Origin: an uncultured Porphyromonadaceae bacterium
GTDB taxonomy: Bacteria > Bacteroidota > Bacteroidia > Bacteroidales > Muribaculaceae
Length of the DNA: 7,968 nt
Direction of reading: 5' to 3'
Assembly (NCBI GenBank): GCA_900546835.1
Contig: UREH01000107.1
Coordinates: 1-7,968 of the forward strand
Position 1 is the first letter of the stretch; each line of letters starts with the position of its first letter. Position numbers and translations under genes: made by a program. The notes beneath the pieces were generated by a model. It did no database searches and was not told where the DNA came from. It was given only the letters and a program-made list of their open reading frames with translations. Below are positions 1 through 7,800 of this stretch, piece by piece.

Positions 1-2
1 CC

Positions 3-101
3 TTTGGATTGTCGGCACCCCCTCCACCGCCTCCCGCCTCCGCTAATCCCGCCATCAACGCCCAAAACGCACAACGCCCCGCTACGCAGCATGGATCCTG
101 A
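3..101 (+). CDS. Possible C-terminal end of a proline/alanine-rich protein (partial, low confidence)
   Basis: A plus-strand frame is open from the window edge to a TGA at 99-101. It reads as a low-complexity tail with a run of six prolines followed by Ala/Asn/Gln-rich residues and ends ...PATQHGS. Proline/alanine-rich tails of this kind are common at the C-termini of many unrelated bacterial proteins, so no function is proposed. The stretch is clearly more GC-rich than the AT-rich spacer after it (102-174), which supports coding. A competing reading exists on the minus strand: a frame with an ATG at 52-54 gives a Gly-rich peptide running off the left edge (MAGLAEAGGGGGG...). I cannot decide between the strands without the sequence to the left. 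Confidence 0.25.
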   Translation, partial: FGLSAPPPPPPASANPAINAQNAQRPATQHGS

Positions 102-135
102 AGGAACTCTCTTTATTTGATAATTTCTAACTAAC

Positions 136-149
136 GCGATTTTTATCGC
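136..149. terminator. Small hairpin downstream of the hydrolase remnant, weak terminator candidate
   Basis: GCGAT, a four-base T loop, then ATCGC form a 5-bp perfect stem. It lies about 26 bp past the stop codon of the minus-strand hydrolase remnant and in the spacer after the possible plus-strand tail, so it could serve either. No run of T follows on the minus strand and only a weak AT-rich stretch follows on the plus strand, so it is not a convincing intrinsic terminator. The rest of 102-174 shows nothing recognisable. Confidence 0.25.
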
Positions 150-174
150 ACCAGTAGTAATTTCAAGATTTTAA

Positions 175-924
175 TCAGTCCAAATTCTTCTCATGCAGCC
201 ACTGCTCCAATAGATCCGCAACCTCGGCATTATTCAAGTCCGACATCGGGAAATGGGTATTTCCGTGTAATCCAGCCTCGGGCAGATGGATTACCGTTAC
301 ATCACCTCCCAATTCGTTGAGCATTCCGCCCCATTGACGCATAAGGTGCAGACGGCGCGTCCATTCGTAAATTTCCGGCCGTTCATCCGTTTCCGGTAAG
401 TTGTCTCCATAATATACAATTATCGGTATCTTAGTGAACTTCATAAACTCCGACATCGGAATCTCGATGCCCTCCGTCTTTTTTGATAAGGTCAGCACCT
501 TGCCTTCCGGTGGCACTTTGCCTGTCGGAAATGGTATTTCTCCTCCCGGTTCGTATGCGACTATCGCACGAATGTTGTCGGTTTTCAACAATGTACGCCA
601 ACCCACGGGCCCACCCTGCGAGTGTGTCACGAAGATTGCGGGTCCGATAGAATCGAACAAGGTGGCGTATGCGTCGGAATATACATCGAAATCCACTGAA
701 CCGAGTGTCGGAGTCATCTGACGGAAATATTGGTTTAGCGCCTCTTTGTCGCGGCTGAACTGCACTCCGTCGAAATATTCCGGCCAGATTCCAACACAAA
801 AACGGTTGAACCACAATTCTTCATCAAATGCCGGAGAGATTGTTGCCGTTTCGGTGCTTCTTGCCGCATTTCCCCTGCGGGGATGATTCACCAGATATAC
901 AGGAAAACCCTTGCGCAGGAAGAT
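175..924 (-). pseudogene. 5'-truncated alpha/beta-hydrolase (esterase-like)
   Basis: This is the C-terminal two thirds of an alpha/beta-hydrolase. From a GTG at 891 it would be 238 residues, but the family-like reading continues upstream to about 922 (IFLRKGFPVYLVNHPRRG), where in-frame stops at 925-927 and 928-930 end it. The GTG is therefore an internal Val codon, not a true start. Counting the GTG as residue 1, the nucleophile elbow is THSQGG with Ser91. Glu114 in VAYEPGG is the likely acid (Asp163 in YYGDN is an alternative), and His213 in GNTHF is the likely catalytic His. Full-length relatives are, from memory, about 320-340 residues with an export signal and an oxyanion-hole loop before this point; both are missing. 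No family sequence resumes upstream of the stops on this strand. The preserved catalytic residues suggest recent truncation. A short product started at GTG is possible but would lack the first strands of the fold, so activity is unlikely. Confidence 0.75.
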
Positions 925-1044
925 TTATTACAGCACCGAACAGATGGAACAGATACGTTTGACACATTATATATTGGATGTGAAAAGTTCCCTTTTCACG
1001 ATTCTACAACAGTGTCAATAAGCGGTGTGCTGTAATAAATATTC
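919..1044. repeat. 18-bp inverted repeat (17/18) bounding a 126-bp segment
   Basis: The left arm at 919-936 and the right arm at 1027-1044 are reverse complements at 17 of 18 positions. The inner 14 bp are perfect (923-936 with 1027-1040; the core is TTTATTACAGCAC / GTGCTGTAATAAA), and the one mismatch pairs 922 with 1041. The left arm overlaps the broken end of the hydrolase. The right arm holds the last two codons and the TAA TAA stops of the gene tail inside. No direct target-site duplication is visible outside the arms. It could be the ends of a small non-autonomous element, an invertible segment, or the product of an inverted duplication. Confidence 0.7.
934..1035 (+). pseudogene. Gene remnant: C-terminal tail, copy 1 of a tandem pair
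   Basis: The frame encodes 33 residues beginning HRTDGTDTFDTLYIG and ending SISGVL, with TAA at 1033-1035 and a second TAA directly after. It matches copy 2 (1195-1299) at about 20 of 33 positions. Over the first 24 codons compared, 6 are identical, 13 differ synonymously (12 only at the third base) and 5 change the residue. That pattern is the mark of a protein-coding sequence. No start codon or upstream body of the gene remains: codons further upstream lie antisense to the hydrolase remnant. I do not recognise the family. It is best read as the leftover 3' end of a larger gene, not a functional small protein. Confidence 0.6.
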
Positions 1045-1076
1045 AATTCCTATCCGAGCTGAAATATGAAGTATTC

Positions 1077-1136
1077 GCCAAAGTTGGCGCTCGCTTGTCG
1101 GCGTAGCCGGTGCGAGCTATCAAGCCAACCTTTGGC
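1077..1136. repeat. Long imperfect hairpin with bulges on one arm only
   Basis: Positions 1077-1094 (GCCAAAGTTGGCGCTCGC) pair with 1112-1136 over 18 base pairs. The only unpaired bases in the stem are on the right arm: C1129 and the six bases 1118-1123. The loop contains a further 4-bp stem, CGGC (1099-1102) with GCCG (1106-1109) around GTA. Each arm also contains its own small palindrome (CGCCAA/TTGGCG at 1076-1089 and GCCAA/TTGGC at 1124-1136), so alternative folds exist. It lies between the two gene tails and lacks a following T run, so it is not a standard terminator. It may be a REP-like intergenic repeat or a structured recombination site. The rest of 1036-1194 has no recognisable gene; short CGTAGC words recur at 1103, 1152 and 1163. 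Confidence 0.6.
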
Positions 1137-1194
1137 AAACCGAAGTCATCGCGTAGCGCTTTCGTAGCACAGCGGAGAAAGAACACGCCTCGAA

Positions 1195-1299
1195 CACCGC
1201 ACCGACGGCACCGACGCATTCGACACCCTCTATATCGGAGCGGAAAAATTTCCTTACAACGACACCGCTTCCGGCATCTCCCTTGGCGGCATAGTGTGA
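1195..1299 (+). pseudogene. Gene remnant: C-terminal tail, copy 2 of a tandem pair
   Basis: The frame gives 34 residues, HRTDGTDAFDTLYIG near the start and ISLGGIV at the end, then TGA at 1297-1299. The open frame reaches back only to a TAG at 1165-1167, and the 9 codons before His1195 are unrelated to the corresponding codons of copy 1. Homology between the copies therefore starts at the same residue in both. Copy 2 is richer in C-ending codons than copy 1 (for example ACC GAC GGC against ACA GAT GGA), closer to the codon style of the helicase gene downstream. No start site is apparent, so this too is a residue of a longer lost gene. The family is not recognised. Confidence 0.6.
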
Positions 1300-1340
1300 T
1301 TTATTTCATCTATCAAAGCCGCTCTCTAAGAAAAAATTAG

Positions 1341-1348
1341 TAACTTTG
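1341..1348 (+). promoter_or_regulatory. Candidate Bacteroidales -7 promoter box (TAACTTTG)
   Basis: TAACTTTG matches the Bacteroides -7 consensus TAnnTTTG and sits in an AT-rich stretch after the second gene tail. No good -33 TTTG element is found about 20 bp upstream, which lowers confidence. It is the best-placed promoter for the helicase-methylase operon and would start transcription near 1355. Confidence 0.5.
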
Positions 1349-1495
1349 CATTATCAAGCAGATAATGCCCGAATGACCCAATCATAATCACAATATAACG
1401 GCGAGAGCCGAAAGATTTTGGAAGCTCCGATGTAGTGCTTAATAGGCTTTGGTCGGCCTCGCATTGCTACATTGAAGTTTCTGTTTTTAGTTTGA
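1349..1495 (+). other. Leader region before the helicase gene
   Basis: About 147 bp without a convincing gene. It contains a 4-bp stem closed by a GNRA-type loop (CGGC GAGA GCCG, 1399-1410) and a possible AGGC/GCCT stem at 1444-1459. Two tiny ATG frames of 3-4 codons lie between about 1367 and 1388. No known riboswitch is recognised. There is no purine-rich Shine-Dalgarno sequence before 1496, as is normal in Bacteroidota. An in-frame TGA at 1493-1495 touches the start codon, so translation of the helicase cannot begin further upstream. Confidence 0.4.
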
Positions 1496-4400
1496 ATGAA
1501 GAATACCCTTATAGACAATACCGAGAACCGAATGATGGCTGATACTCTCAAAGAGTGCATGGCCAATCTCGATTTCAAAGAGATTAGAATCGCCACCGGC
1601 TTTTGGGATCTACCTGGGACAAAAATTGTTGCCCGTGAGCTTGAAAAATTCTTATCTCGCGAAGGCACTTCCATGCGCCTTCTCATTGGCACAGACCCTA
1701 CGGTACGTAGTAAATACCTCGACAAAGATTTTCCTGCCTCTGCCATAAAGAATGATATTTTCAAATTGCAGTTCAATGAGGAATACCAACCGTTAATTGA
1801 CCTGCTTTTCAAGTATTGCAAGGCTAACCCCGAAGAGTCGAGACTCAAAATCCGCATCTATAAGCGAGACCCCGAAGGAGAAGCCCAATTCCTTCATTCA
1901 AAGTGCTATGTATTTAGCGGAGGCATCGACGAAGCCGTCGGCATAATAGGCAGTAGCAACTTTACAAAAATGGGGCTTGAGCATAACGCTGAACTAAACT
2001 ATCTTGAAACCGACCCGGTTCGCGTAAAATATAGGCCACAACCCGGCTCTAAACTTCTTGGACATGAGGCGTGGTTTGATGCTATGTGGGAACAATCCCA
2101 GGATTGGAACGGCGAGTTTATCAACGAAGTTCTCTCAAAGGCTCCCATCGCCAAAGACAACCCCAATAATCCCGACAACCTGCCTCAGGCGCTTACCCCT
2201 TATGAGGTCTATATCAAATATCTCCAAACTCAGTTCGGCGATATTATTGACGAGTCAGTAGCCTCAGTCCTCAAATCTTATCTCCCCGAGAAGTACACTT
2301 CGCTTGAATACCAACTAGATGCAGTCAAGCAAGGTATCTCGATTATGAAGCGTTACGGTGGCTTCCTTCTTGGCGACGTAGTTGGTCTCGGAAAGACCGT
2401 TGTCGGGGTGTTGCTAATCCGCATGTTTCTCGACCAAGCCGAAAGTCTTGGTCGTCCCCGCAAAGTCCTTGTAGTTACTCCTCCGGCCATCCGCAAGGGA
2501 TGGGTCTCGACCATCGAGGACTTCGACAAGGACAGCGCCATAAAGATTTCCCCCCTCGTCGATTTCATCACCACCGGCAGCATCGACAAGCTTGTTGACG
2601 ACGAGGATGCCGGAGTCCAGAATGAGGACGGCGACTATTTCGACTCCGACCTCGACAATACCCGTTATGGCTTAATAGTCATTGACGAAAGCCATAACTT
2701 CCGCAACAAAGGCACTCAGAAATACGCGGCTCTGGACGATTTGATCGGTCACACCAACCCAACGCCTTATGTTGCCCTTCTATCGGCGACCCCACAGAAT
2801 AATTCGCCTCAGAATCTCTACAATCAGATTTCCTTCTTCCTCCGAGATGCAAATAATTGCGATTTACCCGGAGTTGAAGGTGGAAAACTCGATTCATTCT
2901 TCCGAGCCATGATCAACCGCTATAACGAAGCGAGAAATATGCCGCGCGACACGCCCAAACAGAAAGCCGAGGCTCAGAAAATTATTGCCGAAGTCTCGAA
3001 ACGCATTCGCGAAGCGGTGCTCAACGAACTCGTTGTGCGTCGCACCCGTGCCGACATCAAGGCTCAATACCCCGATGACAGCGCCGAGCTTCGCTTTCCA
3101 AAAATTCAAGGGCCGCACAAGCTCGAATATAAGATGGATGAAGAACTCGCCAAGCTCTTCTACGACACCATCAACGCCATCCATCCTGATGCAGCCAATA
3201 CCCCCGAGGCAATTCAGTTCGTCCGCTACGCCGCCATCACCCAGTTCCGCAATCCGTCACATACCAAGCTATACGAGAAACGCAACCTGACGGTTGACTC
3301 CATCACTCGCCGTCTGCAGAAGATTATGCAGATCCTGCTCGTTAAGCGCCTCGAAAGTTCCATTGTGGCCTTTACCGCTTCGCTGCAGAACCTTCTCAAC
3401 TACACCGACGTGATGATTGAAATGCTCCGTCATGATTGTGTCTATATCGCACCCGACCTTAACGTCAATGCCGTTTACGCAGACTGCAACGGCGACTTCG
3501 ACAAGTTCAATCGCGAAATGGATGCCAAGATTGAGAAAAAGGGCGGAAATAACCGCCGCTTCAAAGCTTCCGATTTCAATGCCTCTTATCTCACCGATAT
3601 CGAGGCAGACCGTAAGATTATCCGTAAGCTCCTTGACCGTTGGTTACACAACTCGGAGGACCCGAAATTTGAACGCTTCTCAGAGGCTATCAGTGAACTC
3701 TTCAATCCGGCAATCAACAATTCCAGTGGGCAGAACAAGCCCAAACTCGTTGTCTTCACCGAAGCCATCGACACGCTTAAAGCTGTTGCACGCAAACTTA
3801 AAAACAAGGGTCACAAGGTCCTTGAAATCACTGCTGGAACTCGCAACGAACTCGCTGACAAAATCGCTGAGAACTTCGATGCCAACTATCCAAAGGATAA
3901 GCAGCGCGATGAATACGACACTATCGTAACCACCGAAGTTCTCGCCGAAGGTGTCAACCTCCACCGTGCAAACGTAATCCTCAATTACGATGCGCCGTGG
4001 AATGCCACACGCCTTATGCAGCGCATCGGTCGTGTCAACCGTATCGGTTCCGTCGAAGAATTTGTTCATGTGTTCAACTTCTTCCCCTCAGCCGAAGGTA
4101 ACTCGCAAATCCGCCTAATCGAGAAGTCTTACGCAAAACTCCAGTCCTTCCACGAGATGTTTGGCGAGGATAGCAAGATTTTCTCCGAGGAAGAAGAGCT
4201 TCGAGACAATCAGCTCGCCAAGATAGTCGATGGCGATGTGTCGCCTTTCGCTCAGTATATTCTCGAGCTTAAGACTTACTCTCAAACCTCGCCGGAACGC
4301 TACGAATTTATCAAAGGCTTGCCCCTCGACCATCTCGGAGGTCGCATCAACGGCAGTGACTGCATGTCGAGCCTCTTCATCTTCACCGATCAATCCCAAG

Positions 4401-4891
4401 GTCTTGTTTCGGTAAATGTCGATGCTCAGAATGATAATGAAGCCGTTATCATCTCGCCACTGATGACCATGGAATATATGAAATGCACTCTCGAAACGGA
4501 ATTCGTACCTTTCGATTTCGATGACTCCAACCCCATGGCTGTCGCCGCCCTCCGCAAATATCAGCAGCATGTGACCCACGCACTGCGCGGCTCCGACTCC
4601 TCGGCCAAGGACAAGGACGCTCAGGAGTTCCTTGCCGAACTTCGCAACACACCCGGCGTCTCTCAGGAAAGCAAACGCCTTATCGCCAATCTCAATAAAC
4701 TCGTGCGCAATAAGAACCGCTACGTCATCAAGACGCTGCTCAAAGCCAAAAAGGATCGCGCCACCCATGGCGCATCACTCTTTGGCGACGACTATGATAT
4801 TTTCTCATGGCTTGACGCAACCTTCGCACACTATGCCACTGAGGCCGTCAAGCAAAAAGGTGAGTCCACCCTCGCATTCTACGAGATATGA
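1496..4891 (+). CDS. PLD-domain/SNF2-like helicase, restriction or anti-phage effector
   Basis: An 1131-residue cytoplasmic protein with no signal peptide or membrane segment. Residues about 1-200 form a phospholipase-D-type nuclease domain with one catalytic motif: His134-Ser-Lys136, then GSSNFT (152-157) and N164/E166 in HNAELN. The Asp of classical HxKx4D is not present at its usual place. Residues about 270-435 are the first RecA-like helicase domain: Walker A GDVVGLGKT (Lys300), DESHNF (397-402) and SATP (430-433). A helical insert carrying VRRTRAD (around 514-520) and a long linker follow. The second RecA domain spans about 750-870, with LAEGVNL (816-822) and QRIGRVNR (842-849). Residues about 880-1131 match nothing I recognise. 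SNF2-like helicases of DISARM (DrmD) and BREX/restriction systems translocate on DNA, and one-motif PLD nucleases usually work as dimers; that this protein cleaves DNA is inferred. It is the first gene of a two-gene operon and overlaps the methylase by ATGA. The ATG follows an in-frame stop, so it is the earliest possible start; Met13 or Met14 are alternatives. Confidence 0.93.
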   Translation: MKNTLIDNTENRMMADTLKECMANLDFKEIRIATGFWDLPGTKIVARELEKFLSREGTSMRLLIGTDPTVRSKYLDKDFPASAIKNDIFKLQFNEEYQPLIDLLFKYCKANPEESRLKIRIYKRDPEGEAQFLHSKCYVFSGGIDEAVGIIGSSNFTKMGLEHNAELNYLETDPVRVKYRPQPGSKLLGHEAWFDAMWEQSQDWNGEFINEVLSKAPIAKDNPNNPDNLPQALTPYEVYIKYLQTQFGDIIDESVASVLKSYLPEKYTSLEYQLDAVKQGISIMKRYGGFLLGDVVGLGKTVVGVLLIRMFLDQAESLGRPRKVLVVTPPAIRKGWVSTIEDFDKDSAIKISPLVDFITTGSIDKLVDDEDAGVQNEDGDYFDSDLDNTRYGLIVIDESHNFRNKGTQKYAALDDLIGHTNPTPYVALLSATPQNNSPQNLYNQISFFLRDANNCDLPGVEGGKLDSFFRAMINRYNEARNMPRDTPKQKAEAQKIIAEVSKRIREAVLNELVVRRTRADIKAQYPDDSAELRFPKIQGPHKLEYKMDEELAKLFYDTINAIHPDAANTPEAIQFVRYAAITQFRNPSHTKLYEKRNLTVDSITRRLQKIMQILLVKRLESSIVAFTASLQNLLNYTDVMIEMLRHDCVYIAPDLNVNAVYADCNGDFDKFNREMDAKIEKKGGNNRRFKASDFNASYLTDIEADRKIIRKLLDRWLHNSEDPKFERFSEAISELFNPAINNSSGQNKPKLVVFTEAIDTLKAVARKLKNKGHKVLEITAGTRNELADKIAENFDANYPKDKQRDEYDTIVTTEVLAEGVNLHRANVILNYDAPWNATRLMQRIGRVNRIGSVEEFVHVFNFFPSAEGNSQIRLIEKSYAKLQSFHEMFGEDSKIFSEEEELRDNQLAKIVDGDVSPFAQYILELKTYSQTSPERYEFIKGLPLDHLGGRINGSDCMSSLFIFTDQSQGLVSVNVDAQNDNEAVIISPLMTMEYMKCTLETEFVPFDFDDSNPMAVAALRKYQQHVTHALRGSDSSAKDKDAQEFLAELRNTPGVSQESKRLIANLNKLVRNKNRYVIKTLLKAKKDRATHGASLFGDDYDIFSWLDATFAHYATEAVKQKGESTLAFYEI
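4888..4891 (+). promoter_or_regulatory. ATGA stop-start overlap (translational coupling)
   Basis: The helicase stop TGA (4889-4891) overlaps the methylase start ATG (4888-4890). No ribosome binding site is visible before this ATG, so the methylase is probably translated by ribosomes finishing the helicase. Coupling would keep the two proteins in a fixed ratio. Confidence 0.8.
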
Positions 4892-7800
4892 AAGAACAAC
4901 TTCAAGAAATATTCACCCACGGCTATCCCGGAGCCGAGACCTTCTTACAGAAGGTAATCGTGCCTATCCTCGGTGATGATGTCACCGCAATAGACTCTGA
5001 TTTGCTCGACTCTCCGAAGATTCGTCAGCGAGCCGCCAATGCCAACATTTCATCGGCTCGCTATGTAGCCGACATCGACCGCGTTGATTCCGCTCCAATT
5101 GCCTTCTACGACGTTACCCTTAAGCCGGGGGCGAAGATAGAACACTCTCGTGTTGCTATTCGCCAGTTCATCACCTCCGAGATGATGAACTTTACCCACG
5201 GCTTCATTCTCTTCCACTATGAGAATGAGCCCGACCGGCCGTGGCGTTTCTCGTATGTATATAAGACTCGAAGCACAAGCGATGCTCGCGCTACCGCCAA
5301 ACGTTATACATATGTTTTCGGCAAAGACTACCGCAGCAGAACAGCCGTGGAACGATTTGAAGCTCTTGCTCACAGTCCAAAGTCTGATGCCGACTTCGAG
5401 AAAGCCTTCTCTGTAGAAGCCCTCGGAGACGAGTTCTTCGACCGCTATCGCGACCTCTATGCCGATTTTGTTCAGTTCATAACCGGCAAGCGTTATGTCA
5501 AGGATGGCACCAAGTGGGTTGAACGTGTGATGCACGACCCAGATTCTCAGCATAAAACATCTTTTGGCAGCGAAGACAAGCTCGTCCGCGATTACATCAA
5601 GAAGATGTTTGGTCGCATCGTTTTCCTTTACTTCCTTCAGCGTAAAGGATGGCTCGCCGGAAACCGCAACTATATGCACGACCTTTTTGCCGACTCCGAC
5701 AAAAAGGATAATTTCCTTGACGGCGTTCTCGAACCTTTGTTCTTTGAACTCCTAAACACGCGTCCCGAGCATCGTTGCACTGCTGCCCTCGCTCTCCCAG
5801 GCGGTAAGGATATTCCTTACCTCAATGGTGGACTTTTCCAAAATGACGAAATCGACGCTCGAAAGTGCGTTTTCCCTGAAAACTATTTCAAACGCCTCTT
5901 CGACTTCTTCGACCAATATAATTTCACAATCGACGAGAACGACCCCGAGGATGCCGAGGTGGGCATCGACCCCGAAATGCTTGGCCGAATCTTCGAGAAT
6001 CTTCTCGAAGACAACAAGGACAAGGGCGCATTCTATACGCCGAAAGAAATTGTCGATTATATGTGCCGTGAGTCTATCATTGCGTATTTACTCAACGGCA
6101 TCCCGGAACGTTCTCACGAGCTTATCCGCAATTTCGTTGAAACTCTCGACTCCGACACGCTCAACGAGGAGCAACGCAAATTTCTCAAGATGAAACTTCT
6201 TGATGTGAAGATTTGTGACCCCGCCATCGGCTCGGGTGCCTTCCCTATGGGTATGGTGAATATCCTGTCGAAAATTTACCTCGCCCTCGGAATGGTCAGC
6301 GACCGCTCCAAGATGAAGCGCCACATCATGGCGCAAAGCATCTATGGCGTTGACATCGAGAAGGGTGCCGTAGACATTGCTCGCCTCCGATTTTGGCTCG
6401 CCATGGTGGTCGATGCCACGGTGCCCGAACCGTTGCCCAACCTGCATTTCAAAATTATGCAGGGTAATTCCTTGTTGGAAAGCTACAAACGCAAGGATTT
6501 ATCTCGCCTCACTGAAGTAAATATTGGGGACTCAGGATGTCTTGACCTTCAAAACGAAGAGGCCATATCTTTGAATTCAAGCCTTAATAAATACTATGGT
6601 GAATCGAATCATGAAGAAAGGGATAAGATTTTCAATGACATAATCAATAATGTTCGTCGCCAAATCTTTGGGATTACTCAGAGTGAGGAATTTATGACGG
6701 ATATTAAAGATTTATCTGCCAATGATCAATTTTTCCTTTGGCATACTTGGTTCTCTGACGTATTCGCCAAGGGTGGATTTGACATTGTTATTGGAAATCC
6801 TCCATATATCGATTCTGAGACAATGACAAATAATGGCTTAGAAGGAATGCGTGATTATATTACGGAAACCTACGATTATGTCTCAGGTAACTGGGATATT
6901 TATATGGCTTTTTTTGAAAAAGCTATTAAAATATCCAAGAATGTAGTTTGCTTTATTACACCTGATAAATGGCTTTCAAAACCATTTGGAAAAAAATTTA
7001 GAGCACACTGCCTTTCCAAAAAACTTTCTAAAATAGTTCATGCTGGAAGCGACGTATTTGATAGTGCTACAGTAGATGCAATTATCTCTCTCTTCATTAC
7101 ATCATCCCAAAGTATTTCTGCTTTTGTTTTCAATCGTGAGAGAAAAGTGGAATCGAGAGGGTCTATGATTTCGTCTGAATTAAAAGACCCTTATCTAATT
7201 GACTCTCTATTCTCACCATACGCAAGCTTGATCTCTAAAATAGAAGCAGGAAAGGACTCTTTTTTACTTTCTATAGCCAAATGCGAGGGCGCCTGTTCGA
7301 CAGGAGATGCATATAAACTGATTCCACTCATCTCAGAAGTTGATGATTCACTGTCTTATAGATTAGTCAATACTGGCACTTTGGATAAATTCTCATCTAA
7401 ATGGGGAATAAAACCAATCTCCTATTTAAAGAAGGATTTAGGGTATCAACCCCTAAAACCTTTGGTAAATATAGCTCAATTTGAAGGTCTCTTTGGAAAT
7501 GCATACATTACAAAAGCCAAAGGCCCGAAAATAATAATGAAAGGTTTAAATCTTTTAGACGCATTTGTTGATGAACAGGGGATTTATTTACCAGGGAAAA
7601 CTACACTTGTAATTAATTCGACTAATGTCGAAAGTTTATTCTTCCTTTCTGCAATATTAAATTCAAGTCTATCAATCTTCTATATAAAGAACAAATATTC
7701 TTCGAGTTCTTATTGCGGTGGTATAACCTTTACAAAGGACATGATAAACCAGTTGCCTATACCGTCTCTCGAAGAATGGGAACGCAGCAAGTTAATAACC

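Noticed and set aside
431..814. Overlapping frames on both strands inside the hydrolase remnant (minus 431-814, plus 434-721)
   Set aside because: Only the 175-924 minus frame carries alpha/beta-hydrolase motifs; the others are shadows.
1077..1136. Integron attC site
   Set aside because: The bulged hairpin shape is suggestive, but GTTGGCG and AGCCAAC do not fit the GTTRRRY/RYYYAAC core boxes and there is no integron integrase or cassette array.
1110..1340. Plus-strand frame of 76 codons rich in Arg, Pro and Ser
   Set aside because: It overlaps gene tail 2 in another frame. The codon pattern favours the tail's frame, and the Arg/Pro/Ser composition is typical of a shifted reading.
1354..1857. 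Minus-strand frame of 167 codons across the leader and the start of the helicase gene
   Set aside because: It is antisense to the clearly coding PLD domain, has no recognisable motif and no promoter or partner gene.
4115..4768. Minus-strand frame of 217 codons inside the helicase gene
   Set aside because: It is an antisense shadow of the helicase C-terminal region. The C-rich third positions of the real gene suppress stops on this strand, and the product shows no known motif.
4888..5500. Type IIG nuclease domain at the N-terminus of the methylase
   Set aside because: Large methylases of this kind can carry a PD-(D/E)xK nuclease here. I could not find a convincing D...ExK constellation, so no nuclease is claimed for this protein.
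5050..5679. Minus-strand frame of 209 codons inside the methylase gene
   Set aside because: It is antisense to the N-terminal methylase domain, with no motif and no independent regulatory signal.
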